From: UBA5794 sp964196275
GTDB taxonomy: Bacteria; Actinomycetota; Acidimicrobiia; Spongiisociales; UBA5794
Assembly (NCBI GenBank): GCA_964196275.1
Contig: CAXMSN010000049.1
Coordinates: forward strand, 1-9,698
Reading direction: 5' to 3'
Length of the DNA: 9,698 nucleotides
Under the pieces are notes generated by a model. It made no database searches. It saw only the letters and a list, made by a program, of their open reading frames with translations, and was not told the DNA's origin. Positions within the stretch are counted from its first letter, which is position 1. Every line of letters starts with the position of its first letter. Shown piece after piece: positions 1 to 7,722 of this stretch. A program made the translations under genes and the position numbers.

Positions 1-321
1 GCCGACATAGGTATCCATTTCATCGAAGCGCAGCCGGCAACGGTAGAGGTCGGGATCACCATGTCTCGGGCGTTTCAGGGCCTCGGGCTGGCAGCTGAAG
101 CCATGCGATCGGTCGTGTCATGGCTATTCGCTGAATTCGACCTTCATCGAGTGTTCGCCCACGTGGACGAGAGGAATGTCTCCGCCCGGGGACTCCTGAC
201 ACGTCTCGGGTTTCGTCAAGAGGCGGAGCTGCGAGAGGCCGATTGGTTCAAAGGTTCGTGGACGACGCTCTGCCTCTATGCCGTTCTCGCCGAGGAATGG
301 TCCGAACCCCCAGCCGAATAG
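1..321 (+). CDS. GNAT family N-acetyltransferase, RimJ/RimL type (5' truncated by window edge)
   Basis: The frame is open from base 1 to the TAG at 319-321, so the window holds about 106 C-terminal residues and the true start lies upstream. The acetyl-CoA pyrophosphate-binding signature of GNAT motif A, Q/R-x-x-G-x-G/A, is visible as QGLGLA just after the sequence VEVGITMSRAF. The following text (FDLHRVFAHVDERN, then S-x-x-L-L-x-R-L-GFR) is the usual RimJ/RimL or Acetyltransf_3 continuation, where the N-S/A-x-S-x-x-L-x-x-x-GF block closes the fold. Known members move an acetyl group from acetyl-CoA to protein N-termini, aminoglycosides or small amines; nothing here fixes the substrate. The ATG at 61 is an internal Met inside motif A, because starting there would remove the preceding beta strand. 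The gene converges on hutI with a 121-bp gap and is probably unrelated in function. Confidence 0.85.
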   Translation, partial: ADIGIHFIEAQPATVEVGITMSRAFQGLGLAAEAMRSVVSWLFAEFDLHRVFAHVDERNVSARGLLTRLGFRQEAELREADWFKGSWTTLCLYAVLAEEWSEPPAE

Positions 322-331
322 CCGAATAGCC
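313..331. repeat. Short 8-bp tandem duplication over the GNAT stop codon
   Basis: The unit GCCGAATA occurs twice back to back (313-320 and 321-328) and is followed by a further GCC. The TAG stop of the acetyltransferase spans the junction. It looks like a small slippage duplication. The rest of the convergent gap to hutI (332-442) holds no reading frame or convincing terminator hairpin that I can see. Confidence 0.6.
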
Positions 332-442
332 CCACATAACGACTGTGAAATCAGGGGAGGTTCTCCGGGATGAGTCATCGAAGTGAGCTCGTCGAAGGTC
401 CGACAACCCGCGAACCTGGAGCGGCTCTACATCGCCGAGCTC

Positions 443-1648
443 CTAAACCGGGACGCCCCGCTTGATGACCCGATCGACGAGATCACCATCGGGCCGGTAC
501 ACGAGGTGCTCGAATGAGGGGGCATCGAGGAGCACGAGGTCGCCCAAGTAGCCAGCGGTGATGACGCCGCGGTCGGGCTTCCCAAGCGCCAAAGCACCAC
601 CGGCCGTGGCTGCCCACAACGCCTCGCTTGGCGTCAGACCGGCCGTCGTGGCGGCAAGGGCAATGATGAATGGCATCGTCTCGACGTACGACGTCCCGGG
701 GTTGCAGTCGGTCGCGATTGCAACGCGCACCCCGGCGTCCCAGAATCGACGTCCATCGGGAGCAGGTTCCTGCATAGTGAGGGAAACCCCTGGCAGCAGC
801 ACGGCCACGGTTCCCGCCTCAGCCAGGGCAGCCAAGTCTGCATCGCTTGCATGGTCCAGATGATCCGCTGCAACAGCGTTGAGCCGCGCAGCAAGTGCTG
901 CTCCCCCGCTGTGCGAAAGCTGCTCGACGTGTAGTCGTATCGGGATGCTGTGTCTGCCTGCCGCCGCGGCGATCTGCTCGGTCTCTTCGACGGTGAAGGC
1001 GATGTCATCGCAGAACACGTCGACGAAGTCGACCCGACCACCCACAGCTTCGATCATGTCCCCTGATACCAAGTCGACATAGCCCTGGCGATCGTCATCG
1101 AATTCGGGAGCTACAACGTGGGCGCCGAGGAAAGTCTTGACGACATCGATCGGGAGGCTGGAATCGATCGCCTCGATGACGTCGAGCATCTTGATTTCCG
1201 TGGCGACATCGAGTCCGTACCCCGTCTTGATCTCGACCGTTGTGGTGCCGGCATCGAGCATTCGTTGAACCCGACTGAGCGATTGCACGGTGAGTTCGAT
1301 GAGCGACGCTTCGCGGGTCGCCCGCACCGTCGAGTAGATGCCGCCTCCCGTCGCCTGAATCTCGGCATACGACGCGCCCTCGAGTCGCATTGCATGCTCA
1401 TGGCTGCGATCTCCGGCGAAGACCGCATGTGTATGTGCATCAACGAAACCAGGAACGACGGCAGCGCCATCGACATCCATGACCGGAAGGGAGTCGTGCT
1501 CGCTTGGGATATCGTCGACCGATCCAACCCACGCGATCACGCCGTCGCGGATCACGACCGCAGCACCGTGAACGACACCCGAGAGCCCGCCTCGATCGGG
1601 ATCGTTGGTGACGAGTTCGCCGATATTGGTGATGAGTAGATTGGACAT
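443..1648 (-). CDS. hutI: Imidazolonepropionase (third step of histidine degradation)
   Basis: HutI hydrolyses 4-imidazolone-5-propanoate to N-formimino-L-glutamate in the cytoplasm. The 401-aa length is normal for this amidohydrolase-superfamily enzyme. The metal-binding HxH follows the first beta strand in GFVDAHTHAVFAG (H72, H74), and the family block MRLEGASY...GGGIYSTVRATR follows at 87-112. H177 lies in FLGAHVVAPEF, H240 in RLHVEQLSHSGG, H263/H266 in ADHLDH, and the last metal ligand is D314 in ATDCNPGTS. By alignment from memory, H72, H74, H240 and D314 match the ligands of the Bacillus enzyme. Its catalytic Glu, three residues after the third His, is Gln here (Q243), which I recall as common in other HutI proteins. 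The ATG at 1646-1648 has a purine-rich AGAGG only 4 nt upstream. The gene begins 26 bp after the hutU stop, so it is very likely cotranscribed with it. Confidence 0.97.
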   Translation of the reverse strand: MSNLLITNIGELVTNDPDRGGLSGVVHGAAVVIRDGVIAWVGSVDDIPSEHDSLPVMDVDGAAVVPGFVDAHTHAVFAGDRSHEHAMRLEGASYAEIQATGGGIYSTVRATREASLIELTVQSLSRVQRMLDAGTTTVEIKTGYGLDVATEIKMLDVIEAIDSSLPIDVVKTFLGAHVVAPEFDDDRQGYVDLVSGDMIEAVGGRVDFVDVFCDDIAFTVEETEQIAAAAGRHSIPIRLHVEQLSHSGGAALAARLNAVAADHLDHASDADLAALAEAGTVAVLLPGVSLTMQEPAPDGRRFWDAGVRVAIATDCNPGTSYVETMPFIIALAATTAGLTPSEALWAATAGGALALGKPDRGVITAGYLGDLVLLDAPSFEHLVYRPDGDLVDRVIKRGVPV

Positions 1649-1674
1649 GCGGCCTCTCGTTGGGGTTCGAGTCG

Positions 1675-3384
1675 TTACTCGCCCTGCATCGGAATCGAGA
1701 CGCCTCGCTCTGTCGCAACGTCGATGGCTCGCTGGTAGCCAGCGTCGGCGTGGCGGATGACACCCATCCCCGGATCGTTGGTGAGCACACGCTCAAGACG
1801 TGAGGCTGCTTCATCGGTTCCGTCTGCGACCACTTGGGCACCCGCATGGATCGACTTCCCGATCCCCACCCCGCCACCGTGGTGGACGGCCACCCACGCG
1901 GCTCCCGACGCGGTCGCTGTCAACGCATTGAGGATCGGCCAGTCCGCGACGGCGTCTGAACCGTCAAGCATGTCTTCGGTCTCCCTGTAGGGAGAGGCGA
2001 CCGAACCAGAGTCGAGATGGTCGCGCCCAATCACGATCGGAGCACTCACCGCACCTGTCCGGACGAGCTCATTGAATGCGAGTCCGGCCCTGTGACGGTC
2101 GCCGTAGCCGAGCCAACAGATCCGCGATGGAAGGCCCTGGAACGCGACCTGCTCCTCAGCCATGTCGAGCCATCGGAGGAGAGCAGCGTTCTCGGGGAAG
2201 AGTTCACGCAAGGCATCGTCGGTTGCCTTGATGTCATCGGGATCGCCGGACAGAGCTATCCAGCGGAACGGGCCAAGGCCTTCGCAGAAGAGATCCCTGA
2301 TGTACGCCGGCACGAAGCCTGGATAGGCGAACGCATTCTCGAAACCACCTTCGAGCGCCTCACCTCGCAGGTTGTTGCCGTAGTCGAACACTTCCGCACC
2401 TGCTGTCTGCCAATCGACCATCGCCTCGCAGTGGAGTGCCATGGACTTCCTCGCCCGCTCGATGTACGCCTCTGGTTCCTCAGCGCGGAGCGCGTCAGCT
2501 TCGGTCAGGCTCATGCCAACAGGGACATAGCCGTTGAGGGGATCGTGCGCCGATGTCTGGTCGGTCACGATGTCGATGTCCACACCCATGTCGAGCAGTT
2601 CCCTGAAGACGTCGGCAGCGTTTCCTACGACAGCGATCGACACGGCCTCACCGGACTCCTTGGCGCTCAGCGCCCTCGCGACTGCCGATTCAAGATCATC
2701 CGCAACCTCATCCACGTAGCGTGTGTCGAGGCGCTTCTGGATCCTGTCCGGGTCGATCTCGACGACAAGGCAGACACCGTCGTTCATAGTGACCGCGAGC
2801 GGTTGGGCGCCACCCATACCGCCGAGTCCGGCCGTGAGAGTGAGCGTGCCCTTCAACGACCCGCCGAAGAGCTTCTCTGCGATCGACACGAACGTCTGGT
2901 ACGTGCCCTGGAGGATCCCCTGCGTGCCGATGTAGATCCATGATCCCGCGGTCATCTGCCCGTACATCATGAGCCCGGCATCTTCGAGATCCCAGAAGTT
3001 CTGCCAGGTTGCCCAGTCCGGAACAAGGTTGGAGTTCGCGATCAGGACTCTCGGGGACATCTCGTGGGTCGTGAACCTTCCGACGGGCTTGCCGGACTGG
3101 ACGAGGAGCGTCTCATCAGACTCGAGTTCGGTGAGGTTCTTGACGATCGCGTCAAACGATTCCCAGTTCCTCGCGGCCTTCCCGCGACCGCCGTACACCA
3201 CGAGATCGAGCGGAATCTCGGCGACCTCTGGGTCGAGGTTGTTGAGCAGGCACCGCAGAACCGCCTCCTGCAGCCACCCTTTGGTGTTGAGCTCCGTCCC
3301 CGTGGGAGCCTTGACGAGCCGAGGCCCAGTTCCATAGGCGAAAGCGTTTCCGGCCGATGCGGACGACGACGCGAATTCTGTCAC
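1675..3384 (-). CDS. hutU: Urocanate hydratase (second step of histidine degradation)
   Basis: HutU adds water to urocanate to give 4-imidazolone-5-propanoate, using tightly bound NAD+ as an electrophile. At 569 aa it is close to the usual 550-570. Recognisable family blocks run end to end: GTELNTKGW near 29-37, MMYGQMTAGSWIYIGTQG at 139-156, the glycine-rich dinucleotide-binding segment GLGGMGGAQP at 186-195, TDQTSAHDP near 274-282, FCEGLGPFRW at 366-375, the segment with the conserved cysteine (SRICWLGYGDR, C423), GRDHLDSGSVASP at 453-465 and HHGGGVGIGKS at 501-511. All are intact. The start is the GTG at 3382-3384, with a strong AAGGGAGG 6 nt upstream. That site lies inside a palindromic repeat (see 3388-3409). 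The gene follows hutH after 173 bp and precedes hutI by 26 bp. Confidence 0.98.
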   Translation of the reverse strand: MTEFASSSASAGNAFAYGTGPRLVKAPTGTELNTKGWLQEAVLRCLLNNLDPEVAEIPLDLVVYGGRGKAARNWESFDAIVKNLTELESDETLLVQSGKPVGRFTTHEMSPRVLIANSNLVPDWATWQNFWDLEDAGLMMYGQMTAGSWIYIGTQGILQGTYQTFVSIAEKLFGGSLKGTLTLTAGLGGMGGAQPLAVTMNDGVCLVVEIDPDRIQKRLDTRYVDEVADDLESAVARALSAKESGEAVSIAVVGNAADVFRELLDMGVDIDIVTDQTSAHDPLNGYVPVGMSLTEADALRAEEPEAYIERARKSMALHCEAMVDWQTAGAEVFDYGNNLRGEALEGGFENAFAYPGFVPAYIRDLFCEGLGPFRWIALSGDPDDIKATDDALRELFPENAALLRWLDMAEEQVAFQGLPSRICWLGYGDRHRAGLAFNELVRTGAVSAPIVIGRDHLDSGSVASPYRETEDMLDGSDAVADWPILNALTATASGAAWVAVHHGGGVGIGKSIHAGAQVVADGTDEAASRLERVLTNDPGMGVIRHADAGYQRAIDVATERGVSIPMQGE

Positions 3385-3387
3385 TTC

Positions 3388-3409
3388 CGTCCTCCCTTCA
3401 GGGGGGACG
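3388..3409 (-). promoter_or_regulatory. Hairpin containing the hutU ribosome-binding site
   Basis: On the transcribed minus strand, CGTCCCCCC (3409-3401) and GGGAGGACG (3396-3388) can pair over nine positions with one C-A mismatch and a 4-base loop TGAA. The 3' arm is the hutU Shine-Dalgarno sequence GGGAGG, ending 6 nt before the GTG. The pairing is read directly from the sequence; an effect on translation is inference. The same hairpin is one unit of the inverted repeat described at 3388-3526. Confidence 0.5.
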
Positions 3410-3526
3410 AGCGAACGAAGTGAGCTAGGGGGGTCTGGCAGTCAAAGGGTCTGGAAACCTCGTTCACGCCAACACCCTCCTGACTCGCTTCGCTCGTCCG
3501 TCCTCCCTCGCAGGGAGGACGAGCGG
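3388..3526. repeat. REP-like inverted doublet of palindromic units in the hutH-hutU gap
   Basis: Two related units face each other. Unit A (3388-3426) reads CGTCCTCCCT, a short loop, GGGGGGACG, then AGCGAACGAAGTGAGC. Unit B (3482-3521), read on the opposite strand, starts CGTCCTCCCT, has a short loop, GGGAGGACG, then GACGAGCGAAGCGAGTC. Unit B is a perfect 10-bp stem (3499-3508 with 3512-3521) and a 3-base loop, extendable by GCT/AGC past a 4-base bulge. The spacer of about 55 bp carries a GGGTCTGG direct repeat (3431-3438, 3447-3454). There is no T-tract after either hairpin on the minus strand, so neither is a standard intrinsic terminator. Paired palindromes in inverted orientation between genes of an operon resemble enterobacterial BIMEs. 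Membership in a genome-wide family is inferred and cannot be tested from one window. Confidence 0.65.
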
Positions 3527-3557
3527 AAAGCGTGGTCCGTCGTCCGTCTTCCGTCAT

Positions 3558-5078
3558 TCATCCACTCCCGACTTCGAGGTCACTGAACGCGCCTGCTTCG
3601 ATGAGGCTGGCGATTTGTTCGATGTCGGGTCCTGGGGGTCTGTCCTCGACAAGCGGTGCGCAGACAGACCGGATCGCGTCCTTGACCGAGGACGTACCCG
3701 CGGCCAGTGCCATGTCTCTCTGCTCGGCACCCTGGGCTGCGCACATGAGTTCGACGGCGATCACCCTGGCAGTGTTGGTGAGGATCGTTCCGAGCTTCCT
3801 CGCCGCCCCCCAGCCCATTGAGACGTGGTCCTCTTGGAGGCCAGACGTTGGAATCGACTCGACTGAAGCGGGATGGGAGAGAACCTTGTTCTCCGCAACG
3901 ATCGCCGCTGCCGTGTACTGGGTGATCATGTAGCCGCTTGATACGCCGGGCGTGGTTGCGAGGAACGGGGTCAGACCTGCGGAGCGAGCCGGGTCGAGCA
4001 GCCGATCGGTTCTGCGCTCAGAGATGGCCCCGAGCTCCGTTACGCTGATCGACAGGAAGTCGAGGGCGAACGCCAGTGGTTGGCCGCGGAAGTTCCCTGC
4101 GGACACGACCTCACCGTCGTCAGCGAACACGATCGGATTGTCGACCACCGCACCGAGTTCTCTGTTGAAGACGGCCTCTGCGTAGTCGATGGTGTCTCTC
4201 ACCGCTCCGTGTACCTGAGGCGCACACCGCAGGCTGTACGCATCCTGAACCTTGTGTCCGAAGTCGTGATGATGCGAAGCCGAGATTTCGGAACCGTCGA
4301 GCAGCGTTCGGATGCGCCGGGCAGACTCCATCTGGCCGGGATGGGGCCGAAGATCATGGACACGCTGGTCGAACGGCCTTGTTGACCCCATCAGCGCCTC
4401 GACCGTGAGGGCGCACGCCGCGTCATCCGCATCGACCAACTGACGAGCCCGGGATACGGCTATGCACCCGTGGGCGAGCATGCCTTCGGTGCCGTTCAGA
4501 AGGCTGAGACCTTCCTTGGGACCAAGGTCCAGCAGAGTGATCCCTGCGGCTTCGATCACGGGTCCGGCAGGCGTCTGACCGTCGCCGTCAAGCACGAACC
4601 CTTCGCCGATCAGCGGGAGGGCGAGATGTGCGAACGGTGCGAGATCTCCGGATGCGCCCACAGACCCTTGTGCTGGCACCGCGGGCAAGATGTCGTTCTC
4701 GAGAAGCGCCAGCAGCGTCCGCACAACGACCGGGCGGACGCCCGAATAGCCCTGTGCGAGCGTCCTCGCTCTACACAGGAGCATCGCTCGGACGATCTCA
4801 GGTGCAAGCAGGTCACCAACTCCTGCGGCGTGACTTCTGATGAGGTCGTACTGGAGAGCCGATGCCTGATGACTCCCGATCCGAGTGCTCGCAAGCGCCC
4901 CGAAACCAGTGGTGATCCCGTAGACCACGTCACCATCCTTCACGACCTGACCCACGAGAGCCGCAGCCGGTCCCATCGTCGTATCAAGGTCCGGGCCGGG
5001 TACAGCAGTTGCTTGGCCATGTGCGACCGCGACCACTTGATCGACCGTAAGCGGGGAACCGTCTATAACGACCTGCAC
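3558..5078 (-). CDS. hutH: Histidine ammonia-lyase (first step of histidine degradation)
   Basis: HutH eliminates ammonia from L-histidine to give trans-urocanate. It uses the MIO prosthetic group, formed autocatalytically from an Ala-Ser-Gly triplet. The signature GSVGASGDLAPFAHLAL is present, with the triplet at A142-S143-G144, which matches the Ser143 numbering of the Pseudomonas enzyme. The active-site tyrosine region VYGITTGFG (Y53), the LLNGTEGM block (usually NGTQ or NGTE), QDAYSLRCAPQVHGA and EDHVSMG near the C-terminus are also intact. The 506-aa length is typical. The histidine-type YSLRCxPQV block favours HAL over phenylalanine or tyrosine ammonia-lyases, as does the link to hutU and hutI. 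I chose the GTG at 5076-5078, which gives MQVVIDG and has a good SD 6 nt upstream. The gene starts 75 bp after the aminopeptidase stop, and I saw no strong promoter in that gap. Confidence 0.97.
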   Translation of the reverse strand: MQVVIDGSPLTVDQVVAVAHGQATAVPGPDLDTTMGPAAALVGQVVKDGDVVYGITTGFGALASTRIGSHQASALQYDLIRSHAAGVGDLLAPEIVRAMLLCRARTLAQGYSGVRPVVVRTLLALLENDILPAVPAQGSVGASGDLAPFAHLALPLIGEGFVLDGDGQTPAGPVIEAAGITLLDLGPKEGLSLLNGTEGMLAHGCIAVSRARQLVDADDAACALTVEALMGSTRPFDQRVHDLRPHPGQMESARRIRTLLDGSEISASHHHDFGHKVQDAYSLRCAPQVHGAVRDTIDYAEAVFNRELGAVVDNPIVFADDGEVVSAGNFRGQPLAFALDFLSISVTELGAISERRTDRLLDPARSAGLTPFLATTPGVSSGYMITQYTAAAIVAENKVLSHPASVESIPTSGLQEDHVSMGWGAARKLGTILTNTARVIAVELMCAAQGAEQRDMALAAGTSSVKDAIRSVCAPLVEDRPPGPDIEQIASLIEAGAFSDLEVGSG

Positions 5079-5084
5079 ATGGTG

Positions 5085-5094
5085 TCCTTCCCTT
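5085..5094 (-). promoter_or_regulatory. hutH ribosome-binding site (supports the GTG start)
   Basis: The minus strand reads AAGGGAAGGA, then CACCAT, then GTG. The core GGGAAGGA sits 6 nt before the GTG at 5078. An overlapping ATG at 5080-5078 is in another frame and hits TAG after five codons, so the GTG is the usable start. Confidence 0.7.
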
Positions 5095-5153
5095 GAAAGT
5101 GGCCCGATGACCGCAGGCTAGGAAGACGACGGCAGCCATGCACGGGAAGGGTC

Positions 5154-7673
5154 CTAGTTCGTTGAGAGCGCTTCGAGCGCCTTGCCAAGACGTTCACCCT
5201 CGCGGCTGCGGAGCCCGACGTTGGCTTGCAGCACCTCGAGTTGCTGTTTGATCGCAAGCTCGCCGCCGGGGATCGTGTTCTCCTCGAACCAGGCAACGAT
5301 CGACGCCGCAACCTCTGGCTCCGATCGGTTCGGCAACAGATCCAGTACTCGTCGCTCCAGGACCGGCGGGATCACATCCATCACCGCTTCCCAGTTGTCC
5401 ATGATGAGTTGCCAGATCCGAGGGCCGTTCTCCCGGTGCCCGAGGAGGAGGGCGAGCACCCAGAACGAATCCTGGGCTCGGACTTCGCTGTCGAGCACCA
5501 TCTGGAACATACGTTCCGCTGTCTCCGGGTCAGCGATCTGTGTGGCCGCCCTGAGGTACTTCACTGTTTGCTGCGGGCTGGTCGCCGTCTTCGACCGATG
5601 CATGAAGTGATCGAAGCGATCTCCCTCGGCGTTCGACGCCACGATCATCAGGGCGGCGTCGGCGATCTCTGCATCGACATCGCCCTCTCCGTCATAGACG
5701 GTGCGGGCCGTGGCGATCGTCTCCAGGTCGTTTCCAAGATTTCCGAGCGCCTTGAGCAGGAGGCCACGCATCTGTCGGTTCCTGTCTGACTCGCCCTCTG
5801 CAACCGTCCAGCCGAGTTGCTCGACCTTGTCCGACACGAGTCCACGCACGAAGGCCTGCATCGCCGGCCTGTCATCGGATGACGTCACCTTGTCGAGTTC
5901 GGACACGCCAGCAAGCGCGATCGACCACACATCGACCTCATCCTCATCTGACAGGGTCGATACGAGAGCCAGATAACTGGCGGCGTCCGCATCCCCTTTC
6001 AGCACGTTCGCGTAGGCATCAGAGACGATCGAGTACCGCTCTATCGGATCGAGATCCGATAGACGTCCGATGATCCCATCGAACAATTCGGCTTCGTAGT
6101 TGACCCGGAAGAACCCCTCCCCACCTGCATCAACGAGGAGATCGTCTGCTCCTGAAATCGAGATGGGCTCATCACCGAGGACAACCTTGCCGTTGCCGGC
6201 AGACGACGAGTACAGCACAGGCACCTTCCATGTGGTGTCTCCCTCACCGATCAACCGGAACTGCTCCTGGCTCAGCCGGAAGTTGGAGCCATCGCGCACG
6301 ACGGACAGCCTGGGATAGCCACCTTGGAAGATCCATGTGTCCATGATCTCGCCGACCGGTTCGCCGGAGGCCTCCTCAAGAGCGGCCCACAGATCGGGTG
6401 TGTCGGTGTTGCGATACGCGTGCTTCTTCAGATAGAGCGTCACACCCGACCGGAACGCGTCCTCGCCGATGTAGTTCTCGAGCATCCGGAGGATCGAGGA
6501 TCCCTTCTGATAGGTGATCGTTTCGAACATCGCGTTCGCTTCGGCCGGAGAAACGACGTCGAACTCGATCGGACGAGTCGCCGCAAGTGCGTCGGTCTCC
6601 TGGCTTCCTTCCCGCATCGCTGAGAACGAAAGCCAACGCTTCCACTCCGGGCGATAGGCGTTCACGCACTTCATCTCTGCGAAGGTTGCAAACGCCTCAT
6701 TGAGCCAGATGCCGTTCCACCACTTCATGGTGACAAGATCACCGAACCACATGTGTGCGATCTCGTGAGCGATGACATCCGCGACCCTCGTCATCTCCCC
6801 TTGCGTCGCCGTTTCAGGATCAAGAAGCAGGGCCGTTTCGCGGTAGGTGATGCAGCCCAGGTTCTCCATCGCCCCGAAGGCAAAGTCCGGAACCGCGACC
6901 ATGTCGAGTTTCCCTCCCGGATACGGGATGTCGTAGTACTCAGAGAAGAACCGCAAGCTATGGGCGCCCAGTTCCAGGGCGAAATCGGTCAGATGCTCGT
7001 TGCCGGGTGGAGCGATGATGCGGAGCGGTGTCCCGTCGACGTCAAGAGCATCGGTCGCGACGAGTTCGCCAACGATGAAGGCAACGAGATACGTCGACAT
7101 GACCATCGTCGTCGCATGGGTGACCTCGATCTTGCCGGAGTCGAGAACCCGCTGCCCGATCTCGGCGCCGTTGGTAACCGCCATCAGATTGTCATCGATG
7201 ATGAGCGTCGTCCCAAAGGTGGCCTTGAGGTCAGGTTCATCCCAGCACGGGAACGCTCGTCTGGCATCGGCGGCCTCGAACTGGGAAGTGGCGATCGTCC
7301 TCTCTGCACCGGATGCATCTGTGTACACCGACCGGTAGAAGCCCCTGAGATCGTCGTTGAGGGTTCCGGTGAAGATGACAGAAACACGAGCAGGTCCTGG
7401 CTCAAGAGCGGCATCGACAGTGAGAGTGGCCCGCTCCATCTCGTCGTCGAGAGCGATCGTTGCAGTTTGCTCGAAGCCTCCCTGCGAGATCGTTGCTGTG
7501 TGGAGATCCAACTCGATCGCGTTCAGGACGAGCTCCTTCGTCGCCTCAGATACGTCGACATCGATGCCCACGGACCCCTCGAAGGAAGCCTTGTCGAGGT
7601 CCGGCTCAAGGACGATGTCGTAGTGACTCGGAATCACGTTTCGGGGCAGGCGGTAATCGGCTTCAGAAGCCAT
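5154..7673 (-). CDS. pepN: M1 family zinc aminopeptidase (PepN-like, ERAP1_C type)
   Basis: This is an aminopeptidase that removes N-terminal residues from peptides. It is 839 aa, about the size of actinobacterial PepN. The exopeptidase motif GAMEN is at 267-271 and binds the substrate's free amino group. The zinc site HEIAH-x18-E gives ligands H303, H307 and E326 with catalytic E304, inside the hallmark context HMWFGDLVTMKWWN. Y388 in TYQKG matches the transition-state tyrosine. The N-terminal beta saddle domain covers roughly 1-200 and includes the family block QFEAADARRAFPCWDEPDLKA in pieces. The region after about 500 fits the helical ERAP1_C domain. No signal peptide or membrane segment is seen, so it is probably cytosolic. 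The ATG at 7671-7673 has GAAGGAG 5 nt upstream. It lies just upstream of hutH on the same strand and may supply free histidine to the pathway, although the enzyme family is not histidine-specific. Confidence 0.94.
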   Translation of the reverse strand: MASEADYRLPRNVIPSHYDIVLEPDLDKASFEGSVGIDVDVSEATKELVLNAIELDLHTATISQGGFEQTATIALDDEMERATLTVDAALEPGPARVSVIFTGTLNDDLRGFYRSVYTDASGAERTIATSQFEAADARRAFPCWDEPDLKATFGTTLIIDDNLMAVTNGAEIGQRVLDSGKIEVTHATTMVMSTYLVAFIVGELVATDALDVDGTPLRIIAPPGNEHLTDFALELGAHSLRFFSEYYDIPYPGGKLDMVAVPDFAFGAMENLGCITYRETALLLDPETATQGEMTRVADVIAHEIAHMWFGDLVTMKWWNGIWLNEAFATFAEMKCVNAYRPEWKRWLSFSAMREGSQETDALAATRPIEFDVVSPAEANAMFETITYQKGSSILRMLENYIGEDAFRSGVTLYLKKHAYRNTDTPDLWAALEEASGEPVGEIMDTWIFQGGYPRLSVVRDGSNFRLSQEQFRLIGEGDTTWKVPVLYSSSAGNGKVVLGDEPISISGADDLLVDAGGEGFFRVNYEAELFDGIIGRLSDLDPIERYSIVSDAYANVLKGDADAASYLALVSTLSDEDEVDVWSIALAGVSELDKVTSSDDRPAMQAFVRGLVSDKVEQLGWTVAEGESDRNRQMRGLLLKALGNLGNDLETIATARTVYDGEGDVDAEIADAALMIVASNAEGDRFDHFMHRSKTATSPQQTVKYLRAATQIADPETAERMFQMVLDSEVRAQDSFWVLALLLGHRENGPRIWQLIMDNWEAVMDVIPPVLERRVLDLLPNRSEPEVAASIVAWFEENTIPGGELAIKQQLEVLQANVGLRSREGERLGKALEALSTN

Positions 7674-7722
7674 CAGCTCTCCTTCGGCGGTCGTTGGCGG
7701 CTCAGAGGGTATCCGCGTGCTG

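Noticed and set aside
379..389. CGAAGTGAGCT near the end of hutI, identical to part of the repeat flank at 3416-3426
   Set aside because: An 11-base match between two places in a 9.7-kb window is expected by chance, and no palindrome accompanies it here.
2017..2943. Long plus-strand open frame (308 codons) opposite hutU
   Set aside because: It is antisense to a fully conserved urocanate hydratase, its translation resembles no protein family, and such long shadows are expected in high-G+C DNA.
3499..3521. Perfect hairpin after hutH as an intrinsic terminator
   Set aside because: The hairpin is real, but no T-run follows it on the minus strand and hutU continues the pathway downstream; it is better explained as part of the inverted repeat element.
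5115..5120. TAGCCT as a -10 box for a separate hutH promoter
   Set aside because: It fits TAnnnT, but no -35 partner is visible at about 17 bp, and a six-base match this loose is expected by chance.
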